Positions 1 to 10,700 of a stretch of 64,000 bases of DNA are shown here, piece by piece. How positions within the stretch are numbered: position 1 is the stretch's first letter; each line of letters begins with the position of its first letter. The translations under genes and the position numbers were made by a program. The notes below the pieces were generated by a model. That model saw nothing but the letters and a program-made list of their open reading frames with translations. It had not been told where the DNA came from and made no database searches. Source of the stretch: Panonychus citri (lineage: Eukaryota > Arthropoda > Arachnida > Trombidiformes > Tetranychidae); assembly GCF_014898815.1 (NCBI RefSeq), contig NW_026515495.1:620001-684000 (forward strand), written 5' to 3'.

Positions 1-3000
1 TTCTCATTGGTATGATTTCATGGTAATTGTATTTCTTTTGAATCAAATTGCACTTTAGCTGAATGATGCTAATCATGTTTATCATGAAACAATTTTCCAT
101 TTCTATTATCAGGAGTTACTTTTACTTAGTTTATATATTTTTTTTTACTTGAGAATATAAATGATCATTTGGTCAAATATTATACGAAAGAAAATGAATT
201 CACTTTTACTTTTAGGAAATAATGATGATGAGAGTTAACCTCGAATTTCAATTCGAGTCCTTGGAGAAGATGATCAACATTGATAATCATGATGATAAAG
301 ATATTATCACGTAAAGGGATAAGTGAGAGAGAGAGAAAAAGTCTGAAAGTTCTGAAAGTTCTAAACGTATTAATCTTCTTCATATGTCAATAAGTTATTC
401 AGTAAATTGGAGTGAATCAAAAGTTACTTGACTCTTTCTCGAGATTTATATTAAAGTGATTCGCCTCAGCTCGTTGTAAAAAAGAAATGTTCAAAGTAGT
501 GAAATCGACCAAATAATAAGAAGGAAAAAAAGATGATGACGAAGATGATGATGGGAGAAATGTTGATGAGTAAAGGGAAAATGATAGCCTCAAGGCTCGA
601 ACCAGAAAAGTTCTATGTATTCAATTTGATCTTGTTTCAATGATAAGATGTGATTCTAAATTCTCAACAGATACTCGACATAAAGGTTCACACATTTTGC
701 TTGTAAACATAGAAAATATGAGAATACAACAACAATCAGCTGATAGAATCTTATCAAAGTGTTGAGGTTTTTTTTTGATATAATAGAAAACCATGAAAAA
801 GAAAAGTTCTAAAACTCTTGATTGGCTTAATATCAACTTCATTAGCTCAGAGCACAACTGCCCCCCACATTTTACCCTGAAGCTATTAAAATATCAATTA
901 TCTACTACTATTAATCTAATCAAGGCAGGAGAGAAAAAAAACTGGATAGAAAATTGAATTCACTATTAATCTTGAAAATTCTGAATCAAGAGGACAGAAT
1001 TTTGATGAAAACTTGTTGAGATTTTTCTAAATAAATTATTATCATCAGAAAGTTTTTTCGCTTCAAAAGTTAACTGTAACTAAGTTTCACTTCATTTTAT
1101 CATTTTCTTTATCATAAATCACCTCAGGTAGTTTTATCTGTGGTTCTTTTCATGGCAAACAATTGAGGGGAAAAAATTCATCACTGATAACTACAAAATC
1201 CAGGGAGTAAAAAAATAGATTTTTTGTTAAAATAAAGCGCGAATAGAGAGCCAGGGATACAAAAGATCACATAATGACCTGGCAAAGTTGCACCTTCGAT
1301 TCAAGGCTAATAAGATTGGAAAGACTCGATGGCCCAAACAGTATAATCTATTCGTGTATGTGACTCTACATTAACAAGGCATTCGAAGCTAAATATCTTG
1401 GTTTTTTTGTTATTCCATGTCAACTTTGTATGTTAATAGAAAGTTTCATTTCCCTGACGAAAATTTATTTATTTCTCTAGGAAAAGATGACAGAACTCTG
1501 GGAAAAGTTATTCTGATTATGTTCACCATGAAATATTAACAATGTTCACGAAGAAGCGATTAAAACTAATCTATTCCATCTACAAACTGTTAATAAGGAA
1601 ATACTAATGAGACTTATGATAAAGACAAAAGAATATGAAAAAAAAGCTAAATCGAATAGTTGAAAAGTAAAAAGAAATTATCTTTTCCTGGTTGATGATA
1701 TTTTTTTGCTGAATAAAAACAAAGTTCGAGTTCGCGTGATTTTCTTATAGGCAAACAGCATAATCGTCCTCATCCTCATCTTCATCATTATATTATCACG
1801 TTGATTCCATTCATAGTATTATTATTAATACAATTTTCTGCCTCCTTTTTTTTCATAACATTGTAAGAGAAAAAGAGAAATATCAATTTCTCCTTTCATC
1901 CTCTTCTCTTTCATCTTTACCATGATGATGATGATGAGCCCGAAAAATGAATACATTATATCCTGAATACAACATCAGCTAGGAAACAATGTAAAACTTT
2001 TCCTCATATTCAACATTATGATGATCACCATCACCATCTTCATCTTTATCATCATTTTTCCTCATCTTCGTTTATTTTGGTAAATTTTCTGTGAAAAAAA
2101 GGACCAATATTATTATTGAGAATATCATATTATATATATTAGATTGTATTATGTATTTGATAAATAGATTTGTTCATTTATATATATATATAACTCTGAA
2201 ATCATTGTTCACCCTGAATTTATCCGGTTTAATAAAGCTTCATATTTATTACCATTATCGTTTATTACTGTATCTTTATTGAAACTTAACTGGGAGTGAA
2301 ATATATTCACACATTAAAGGGCATTATCATCATAGGAACTTATTAATCTGAAAGAAAATAGTAAATGTATAGAAAATACTATTCAATTTTCATGATGGAA
2401 ATGAAATCAAGTTTCAACTTGATGAGATTTCATTTTGCTTTATTATTCAACCTTGACAATCATGATAATATTATACAATAAGAATTTAGCTTGATGGTAA
2501 CAAGTTAAGATTTTCGATTACAATGAATATTTTCGCTTCTCTTAATTCACCAATTTCCATGTTGTAACTTTATTCATATTGACTGAACCTTTTCAATTAA
2601 CCTGATTAATGAAAATTATTGGAAAAGTTAACAAGCTTCATGGTAAAAAATTTAGAAAGGAAATTACCGGTTAACATGATGAAAGATTTTGTTTTTCATT
2701 GGTAGTGAAAAATTTTCTCCAGGTAAGAAAGCAAAAAATCTCAAAGATTTCGAGTAGAAAATTTCTAAATTACAGAGAGAGGAAAAAGTTCAGGTTATAC
2801 TTATCTGATTCAGTTCCGAGATAAAAGTTATTCCAGGAATTTTCACTCTTGGCAATTCAAAGTTTCTCACTGAACAATTTTTTCCTCTTCTCTATCAAAT
2901 CTCAAAGCACAAATATCCATAGAAAATGAAGAACCTCTTTTCATTTGAATGAGTATATTCCTCATATCTGTTTACCTGTATTTTCATTCACCTCATGGGA

Positions 3001-3063
3001 AAGAGTTTAACCCTTTAAACATTTCGTTTCATTATCCTCTTGTGCTATTGTTCCAGAAAATTA
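1..3063. other. non-coding AT-rich flank
   Basis: No convincing gene is visible. The stretch is AT-rich with short ATG/CAT trinucleotide runs (for example near 1921-1940 and 2020-2055). The few short open frames are low-complexity or rich in Leu, Ile and Phe, as expected for chance frames in AT-rich DNA. A higher-complexity patch at about 1230-1420 has no readable coding signal. Confidence 0.5.
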
Positions 3064-3222
3064 GGTCCAAGCTTGTTAACTGATTACCTGAGTCCAAGTT
3101 TATTTTGTCTCTTGTTTTGGATCTTGAAAGAAGCAAAAAAAAGTTCTAATATCCTCTTATTAGAGCCAATTACTCAAAGTAAACTGGATCATCTTTTCAA
3201 CTTTTTTCTTGCTTTTCAATAG

Positions 3223-3308
3223 ATAATCAAAAGGACGACAAAGATGAACACGAAAAAGAACAAGGACATGAACTTTCCCAATGGACAGTCGACATCAATG
3301 ATTATTAG
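3223..3308 (+). CDS. possible terminal coding exon inside the inverted repeat (left copy)
   Basis: A pyrimidine tract ending in CAATAG (AG at 3221-3222) is followed by an open frame of 28 codons to TAG at 3306-3308. It encodes an acidic His/Glu-rich tail ending LSQWTVDINDY. The right-hand copy (minus strand, 34626-34535) keeps the same acceptor, frame and stop, and differs by an in-frame six-base indel (an extra Gly-His) and a few amino-acid changes. Frame preservation in both copies suggests coding origin. The upstream exon and the protein family are not identified, and it could also be a relic. Confidence 0.3.
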
Positions 3309-3431
3309 TTGATTTCTGTTAACTTTCACTTCCGTTTCTAATCAGTCCACTTGGCTCACAATTTGTGTTCCATGACATTGAATTGAATTTTATTGAAACT
3401 TTGAGTGATCTCAATGACTCTTTTTCTATCT

Positions 3432-3601
3432 GATATTTACCTTTAGTTGGTCACAATTCGAACAATAGATTTTATAATATATTCTATGTATTGTATTGTT
3501 ATCGAATTTTATTGTATCGAAATCAATCAGAAAACGATCTTGACTTTGGTCAATTTTTAGGTTTGTAATCGTTTTTATCTCAGTTTCATTTGAAATCTCA
3601 C
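3432..3601 (-). other. conserved open frame on the opposite strand of the inverted repeat (left copy)
   Basis: On the minus strand the left arm carries an uninterrupted frame containing DRFLIDFDTIKFDNNTIHR and a following CSNCDQLK. In the right copy it lies on the plus strand and is followed at 34377/34378 by AAG|GTAAAT, which would serve as a splice donor. The frame is open in both copies, so it may be an exon of an unknown gene. No family is recognised. Confidence 0.25.
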
Positions 3602-3792
3602 TTCCTTTTTGTTTGTATGGTAAACGCATAAGCAAATATGATGAAGCTTTTGTTTTTCGTTGTATTTTGAGCTCGCTTGACTTATGTAGACAAAAACGCG
3701 TAAAGATCCAACGATTCAGTTATATCCCACACTAAACGATTACTAATTGATAGAAAACATCCAAGATTAGACAGTAAAAAAGCTTCTAACTT

Positions 3793-3960
3793 TTTCATTT
3801 GGCGCCAAAAAGTATCTGTCATCTATTTGTGATGAGTTTGGGTTGTGATTTCGTCCGAACGATCGAAAAATAAAAGGTGTCGTTGCTGTCACCAGGATTC
3901 GAACCTGGGTTGTCGCGGCCACAACGCGAAGTACTAACCACTATACTATGACAGCTTCAG
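3793..3960 (+). repeat. left arm of tRNA-His palindromic duplication
   Basis: The segment is the reverse complement of 4293-4460 with few mismatches. It includes the whole tRNA gene and about 90 bases downstream of it (the TTTCGTCCGAACGATCG block). The arms are separated by about 330 bases of unrelated sequence, so this is a local inverted duplication of one tRNA locus. Confidence 0.85.
3884..3955 (-). tRNA. tRNA-His (GTG)
   Basis: A 72-base cloverleaf with a seven-base acceptor stem (GCTGTCA/TGACAGC) and discriminator A. The A box region is TAGTATAGTGGTTAGTA. The anticodon stem is TCGCG/CGCGA with loop TTGTGGC, giving anticodon GTG at 3920-3922. The T arm contains GGTTCGAATCC. No CCA is encoded, as usual for nuclear genes. 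The G-1 typical of mature tRNA-His would be added after transcription. Its mature sequence is identical to the divergent copy at 4301-4372. Transcription runs leftward into an A-rich/T-rich stretch that can act as a Pol III terminator. Confidence 0.95.
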
Positions 3961-4292
3961 ATAAAAGTTCAGTCGGAATTTCCCGTTTCAATCCTTTCAT
4001 TTCATTCCTTTTGGGTTGGATTATCAATTGGAATCAACTTTCTTTCCAAGTCAACAACAAACTTTGATTGTTTGTAGATAACAATGAAAAGGGTTGGTAA
4101 ACGTGAATCGATTGAATCATGATGATAAGAATGATGATGATGATGAAAAAAAGGCTTGATGTTGTTTTTTTATCTTCAATGATAATGACAGGTTATAGTT
4201 GGTTGATTACATGATGAAGATGCTGGTGAATGGGATGTGGATGTGATGTGAACGGGCTTTGATTATATAAGAGTGTAAAGCGATAGTGCTTA

Positions 4293-4460
4293 TATCTGAA
4301 GCTGTCATAGTATAGTGGTTAGTACTTCGCGTTGTGGCCGCGACAACCCAGGTTCGAATCCTGGTGACAGCAACGATACCTTTTATTTTTCGATCGTTCG
4401 GACGAAATCACAGCTCAAATTCATCATAAACACGACAAAAACTTTTTGGTGGCAAATGAT
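4293..4460 (+). repeat. right arm of tRNA-His palindromic duplication
   Basis: Inverted partner of 3793-3960. The tRNA body is identical. The downstream flank has diverged slightly (for example GATACC against GGTGTC read on the same strand), so the duplication is recent but not brand new. Confidence 0.85.
4301..4372 (+). tRNA. tRNA-His (GTG)
   Basis: Second copy of the 72-base histidine tRNA gene, divergent from the first. The anticodon GTG is at 4334-4336 in loop TTGTGGC, and the B box is GGTTCGAATCC. Downstream, T runs at about 4379-4389 are plausible Pol III terminators. Both copies have intact stems, so both may be functional. Confidence 0.95.
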
Positions 4461-6333
4461 AATAAGTGAAACTAAAATTGATTAAAGATTTGTTACTTTT
4501 GAAGTTTTTAGATTCACCAACTTTTTATATGCCAACGAATCCAAAAAGATCAATTAATCATCTCAATCGTCAGAGTAAACTCAAATAATCTAGTGCAAAA
4601 CCCTCTTCTTCCGGTGGACTCAGTAAGAAAAATGGTTTATTCTTCAGCAACAAATCGCCTCTTTGATCTCAATGTGATTTTCAAACCAAAAGTGAAAGTT
4701 TAGTTTTCTGTCATGATAATGTTCACCAGATCATGATGAACATTATCAAATAAAATGATCGTCGACCAAAACTATTCAACAAATAGAAAATGTTTGGTAT
4801 CTTGATGACAATAAAGTAGACTAGTAGAAATTTAGTGACATCTCATCAAAAGAAGATCAACAAGCTTTTCAGTTCGTGGGTTCATTTTCTAAATTCAATA
4901 TGAGAAGACAGAATTTTTATCTGATGATGATTCAGTTGAGAAATGATCATCAACGAAAAACTGGAAGATAAACCATGGAAGAAAAAAATGAAGAAAGAAA
5001 GAAATGAAAAGTAGCAGTAGTGAGAGAGAGAGAGAGAGGAAATAAAAAACTCGAAAGAACGAGAAAAAAAAGTTCTAAAAGTCAAAAATGATAAATATTA
5101 AAGCTAAATCGATTCCATGAACCTGAAACCATGAGCTGAATATTTAGTCTGAGATTTTACTCGATTTCAGTAATATTATCACCTCAGGAATAATATTATT
5201 TTACATAAAACGTAACTTAACAAAGTGAATATTTAATAATATGATAACTCGTTTGATAAAAAAAAACAAAGATTTAATCATCATTAGCATCGATAAGCTC
5301 ATTGATCAGATCAATTTTTTTCCCTTTTTTCATCATCAGTTAATCATCATCGTCATCAATATTATTAAGTTGAATATCTTGATGAGATTCAAATGATATT
5401 CAAATCAAGTTGAATTTCATCTCTCAGAATAATCAGAGACGAAAAATATAGTTAATATAATCATCTATTTATTGACTACGAACTTTAGTTCTTATTATTA
5501 AGTTTCGAGGTTTGGAAAAGTTTTTAAACAAAATATCTTATTTATACCTAAAGATTGAATCGTAATGACGTGATTAACTTTAATCAATGAATCGTCATTG
5601 TCATGATCAGTGGTTAATATTATTACGTTCAATTAACGTTATTTGATTAGTTATGATTTTTGTCTTTAAATTGCTATTAAATGAAACGTAAGTGATATTA
5701 TGAAACTAAATCAAGTCATTATGGTTAATACTAATGATGATGTTGTCTCTGGTTAAGCACCGAGTTTCACCCTGTCTACACCAAGAAAAAAAAGGATGAT
5801 AATGTTGAAAATGATGATTAGAAAGATGATGATGGTAATGAACAAGATGATAAGAAATAGAATAATAATAATAATAGAGAAAGAGAATATGGAATAAGGA
5901 AACGGAAATGAGGAAAAAACGTAGAAAAACGTGAAAGAGGAAAACTGGTTAACTGAGAAGGAGAATTGAAAAAGCTAAAAGTTAATGATTAAGATAATGA
6001 TGATTATAATAAAGGTAAAATAATCTTGATGATAACGGAAATGAAGTAAATATAATCAACGAATCAAATATCATATGAATAAATATAAAAAAAACAAGAC
6101 AATTCTGAGCCAAATGATTTAGTTTATTTAGCTGCAAACATTAAACTTGATTTACACAATTAACTTGATTAAAATGAGTAGAAAACACTGATTAACATTC
6201 AGAGTACAATTTTTTTTAATGAACTAAATTCAGTGGTAACAAATATTAATATTCAAATTTAATCAGCTTTGATTGAGCTGATAAAGTGAAAAAACAACAA
6301 ATTCTGAAGTTTTTTCTCCATGTACTTCCTAAA
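4461..6333. other. non-coding AT-rich DNA
   Basis: No gene is supported. The segment contains a short GA run (about 5023-5038), repeated ATGATGATG-like words, and at 5755-5780 a slightly GC-richer patch with no readable frame. It ends at the left terminus of the DNA transposon. Confidence 0.5.
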
Positions 6334-6545
6334 CCCAGTCAACAGGTTGGAGTCAAAATTGAGTCAAAAATTGATACATACGAGTCACTTTTACTCAAAG
6401 TTGAGTCAAAGGGCTTTTGAGTAAATTTTGAGTCAATATACAATCAAAAATGGTTCAATTATGATTCAAATTAGAGTCAAAACTTTGTATCAATTTTGAA
6501 TCAATTTGTACTCATTTTTGATTGTTAATTGACTCAAAACAAATT
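6334..6545. repeat. left terminal and subterminal repeats of the DNA transposon
   Basis: The terminal CCCAGTCAACAG is followed by TTGAGTCAA-type words (at about 6360, 6402 and 6429) and many variants such as GAGTCAAA, TTGATACA and TTGAATCAA up to about 6540. The core TGAGTCA is itself a near-palindrome. The same words in inverted orientation crowd the right end (28940-29094), so they are likely transposase or accessory-protein binding sites. Confidence 0.7.
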
Positions 6546-6822
6546 TTAAGATTTTAAAAAATTTATTCTAATAAATAGAATAAGTTCACCACAAGCCTTG
6601 GCAAAGCTTGAGAATCACGAAAAGTGACATTTATCACCAAGAAACTTTTCGTATAAAAAGATTCACATGATTAGAATCGTATCAAAATGAAAACAAAGAG
6701 GAAATCTTTGTAAATATATTGGAAAAATATTTATTCTATGGAAATTTATCTAATATTCATACGTGAAGCAATTGGATATGAGTCATTACACGGGCAGTAT
6801 TGGAAATGAGTAAACTAAATTT

Positions 6823-6826
6823 ATAC
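6823..6826 (+). repeat. target-site duplication ATAC (left)
   Basis: ATAC directly precedes the TGTGG start of the 5' LTR and recurs at 20197-20200 directly after the 3' LTR end (ACGACA). A 4-bp duplication is usual for Ty3/gypsy integrases. Confidence 0.85.
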
Positions 6827-7612
6827 TGTGGTGAAGTGAAATTTCAACTCACTCTCCAAAACAGTTAATTATCTAATCACTAGAGGGAAGATAAGATTAG
6901 TTATTTCATCACTTCTCATAACCAAAGATGAGTAACTAATCAAAAGGTTATTTTCAAAAGGAAATAACCAATTAATTAATATCAACTTAACTAACTATTT
7001 TTAATTAACTTTTAATTTCAATTTAATTACAACAATTGCCATTGATTAACTACCAACCGTAATCTCAATTAACCAAATGAGTAATTTGATCTCTCTCCCC
7101 TTAAAATTGTAACAATTAACCAATGGTAATTAGTTATTAATAATATCCCTTTTAAAATGGGTATAAAAGAGAGAATTTTCCTTAGGAAAATTAGATCAAT
7201 ATTTTTATTAATCTAAGATTAATTTGTGTTAAATTTCTCTTAGAGAAATTATTGTATCTCATGATAACCTTGTCTTAATTAATTAACCTTAATTAAGTTA
7301 CCTTGTTTTTTTTTGTTCCCATTTGTGTTCCCCATATTTACTCTTATGTTTAATCACCTTCATATTTACCGTTTTCAGACTCGCAGTTAATTTGGTTTTG
7401 TCAGTTCAAGAGGTAGTCATTTAATCACAATAAATATTTGATTTTGGGTTATGAATTATAAATTGTCACTTGGTTATTTTTATCAATCTTAAGACAACGG
7501 GAAGTAACATCCTGAAAATCGTTGAGGAATATTCAAACTCTAACGGTTTCAAACATCCGAATATTAAAGTGAATTACCGAGTTTTCTCAGTCTCTCATTT
7601 TAATCTACGACA
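6827..7612 (+). repeat. 5' LTR of element 1
   Basis: Begins TGTGG and ends CGACA (TG...CA). It matches 19417-20196. It contains a TATA box TATAAAAG at 7162-7169, a downstream AATAAA at 7429-7434, and three perfect CTNAG palindromes at 7174-7192, 7207-7223 and 7232-7250, just after the TATA box, where the transcript leader would begin. All three palindromes are kept in the 3' LTR. Confidence 0.92.
7162..7169 (+). promoter_or_regulatory. LTR TATA box
   Basis: TATAAAAG, conserved in the 3' LTR (TATAAAA from 19747). It is the only good TATA motif in the LTR. The CTNAG palindromes begin about 10 bases downstream, so they would lie at or just after the cap site. Confidence 0.6.
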
Positions 7613-7614
7613 TA

Positions 7615-7631
7615 TGGCGACCCAGGCAGGA
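7615..7631 (+). other. primer-binding site (PBS) of element 1
   Basis: TGGCGACCCAGGCAGGA starts two bases after the 5' LTR. The TGG complements a tRNA CCA end. The implied tRNA 3' end has discriminator G and a T-arm strand TCCTGC, as in many Ser and some Arg tRNAs. Element 2 has the same PBS at 45903-45919. Confidence 0.8.
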
Positions 7632-7732
7632 TTGATGAAAATGTCAAATGACTCTATTTATCGTTCTATTTGTGACCTAACCCTGAGCTACTAAACAAAA
7701 AATTAGCTGAATTAACAGCTGAAGACTTTACA

Positions 7733-10700
7733 GTGATTTCAAACAAAATGGAGATTCTTCCTAAGAGGAATCATCAATTTAATATTGAACTTTTAAAAAG
7801 GTACATTCATACCAATGGTATGATCAATGAATTTTTCAATATATTCACTCATGAAACAATCGAAGAGAAATCCTTAGGATTTCTAATGGATGTAATTGAA
7901 ACTCCAGATTGGATTCAATTATTAAGACGAAATGGTTTTACCGAAAATAATATTATTCACTTGTCCAGACTTGGTGTTAGTCGAATGTCTGACTTGGCAA
8001 TTGCCTTGAAAGTTATTGAAAATCATGAAGATTTTAATTTATTTGCCATTGAAAAATTCTCTTATTTAATTGAAGAGGTAAAAGATACCCTTGATGTTGG
8101 TTTAGAGACCAATTTTAATGAACAAAGTTCATTGTCAGTGAACAAGCAGTTGGCTGAATCCAATCCTTCCCTAGACAAACTAAGAGTCCCTGAGCTAGAG
8201 GTAAGTGACAGGCAGCATGTAATTTCTGACCTAACATCCGATCAAAGGTTATGCGGATCAATAGGAGGACCTGCCTCTGAGTCACAACAATCGTTAATTG
8301 TTGCTAACAATTCTTTTACAATCGAAAATCGATTATCTGAATTTCAATATGGGCGAAGTTTAAATTATCTTCCATCTCTATGGGATGAACCAAACAACTA
8401 TCATCAAGTGAACCGTGTGCAAAGAAAGAGAGCAACGTATACCGGAAATCAGGAAGACGCCATTTCCAAACCACGCCTGCGCATATACACCGTGAGTGAA
8501 ACCAATTCAACTTCATTGACAAAAACTGAAAATTCACCTTTAGAAATAATTCTTTCCAAACTGAACACTTTGGACATCATGTCACAACGATTAGTTGATC
8601 TACATACAAGACTGAGTAGAGTTGAACAAAGTTCCATAGGAACTGCTTCAAATCTAACTGTTCCTAAGGAACAATTTAAATCAGATCCTAAGGATCTGAA
8701 TGGGTCGGAATACAACAGAAAAATTAGCCACAGGTTATCGATTGATGTTGAATCTCCTAAGGAGATTCCTGGTCAACTAAATCAATATGTTCCTTCGGAA
8801 CATAATCGAAGCTCAAGGTACGAACCTAATTGTGAAAAAATGAAGGTTCCTCATTGGATCAACCTCAAAGTTCCAGAGAAGAAAACGGATCCTTTAACTT
8901 GGCTCTTTCTCTTTGAGAAAGCATTAAAACCTTTCGGTTACTCGGATGTCGATAAGAAAGGTGCACTTCAATATCACCTTCCTTATGAATTCAATTCTAT
9001 GTTCACCGAAGTAGCGGAGCAACATCAAGGTGAACCATTCGAAATTTGGCTTTATTCTCTAAGAGAATTAATTCTACAATCCTCATATACTTATAGTGAG
9101 GCCGAAAAAGTAAGAACCATGAGATGGAATAGAGAAATTGAACCCAATCAATTTTGTGATACACTTTCCGCTTGGTATAAAGCTAATTACAAAACAATTA
9201 GTGAACTCGAAATGGTAAAGATTATCCTTCGAACTCATTTCGATCGACCAGTGATCAGTATCATGGAAAGTCAAGGACCAATTGGTACTATGAATGAGTT
9301 ACAAAAAAGGTTAACTCGATTGTATTTCGATAATAAGATTCGAAAAGAAATGAACGAACAAAAAAGTTCAACGGAAAACAAAAAACGACCTCATAACCTT
9401 CATCCTCATCCTCATCAACATCAACATCAATCAAATCAACGAAATGATAGAGATACTGAGGAAAAGAAAGTGAATTACTCACATCGGCGTGATAATAAAC
9501 GAAGAGACAATCAACAAAAGAGGAATTGGATTCCTAGAGGACAATATTTTCCTAAGGAAAATGGTGATGAGAAACCAAAGCAATTGGCTTTACCTGCTCC
9601 TAAGGAACAGGAGACACCTCAATCAACAAAACATTGTAGTTATTGTGAAAGTAATACTCATAATGTAACTGAGTGTTGGAAATTACAGCGAGAATTAGCA
9701 ACGAAATCTAAGGTTTCGAACGTCAATTCCTTAGGAATTGATAATCCAGAAGAATTATTTGTCAAAAATGTTTATCGAAACAACGTTGAACATCCTTATC
9801 TAGAGATTCATGTCCAAAATCAAGATTATTATCCAAAGATGACGACATTTCCCATCTTAGATACTGGGGCAAATTGTACCCTCATCTCTCATCGATTAGT
9901 CAAATTGACTAATTCTTATGTGTTTCCATCATTAGCTCATGCATCAGGATTAGATGGTGGTATTGAACTTGTTGGTCAAACTTACATGACAATTAAAAGA
10001 GAAGGAGAAAGAGAAGCTTATCTCATCAGATGCTTAGTCACAGCAATTGACCTTCCTGATGATATATTAGTTGGTACCGATGTACAAAGAATACTTGGAA
10101 TCGGTGTTATACCTCATGAGGGAAAATTCCGATTCTGGTCAATTGGAAAAGAAAAATTAACTGATAAATGTATTTTATTTATCAGACCTTGTCGAGCTGA
10201 TGAAATCGCTAAAGTTGAAACTAATATGCCAATCAGTGGAGATAAAAAACTATTACCACAATCATCACCTGATGAACCAGTTCAAGTTCTAAGAACTAAC
10301 ATGGAAGTTGAATTTATGAACGAAGAGATTCAACAATCAAGACAATCAAAACAATTGGTATCCGTAATTGCTGAAGACAACGATGAAAATTTACCATGGG
10401 AAGAACGATTTTCTAAGAAAATCAACCCTGATTTACCTGAGGATCAGAAGAGGCAATTACTCAATTTGCTAATGGATCACACCAAAGCCTTTAGTGTAAC
10501 TAAAGATGACATTGGATGTCTCGACCCATCATTGTGTCCAATTTCTATTGAGATTGGTGATAACGCGTTACCAAGGTGTAAACCATATCCAGCAAGTGCC
10601 GCTAAGAGACAATTATTCAAAGAGGTAATTGGTACAGCTTTGAAACAAGGAATCATCGAACCATCAGAATCACCTGGAGGATGTCCAGCATTAATAGTTC

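Larger units (their letters stand above)
3064..3601 (+). repeat. left arm of a 31-kb-separated inverted repeat
   Basis: This segment reappears as its reverse complement at 34229-34786. The match runs almost without interruption from GGTCCAAGCTT at 3064 to the ATAAAAACG stretch near 3590. Differences are substitutions plus small indels, including a 24-base block present only in the right copy after the shared ATTATTAG. The two arms flank the DNA transposon at 6334-29106 but are not its termini. Confidence 0.85.

Noticed and set aside
7470..7694. Small ORF spanning the LTR end and PBS
   Set aside because: Runs across the LTR/PBS boundary and is not conserved as a protein; chance frame.
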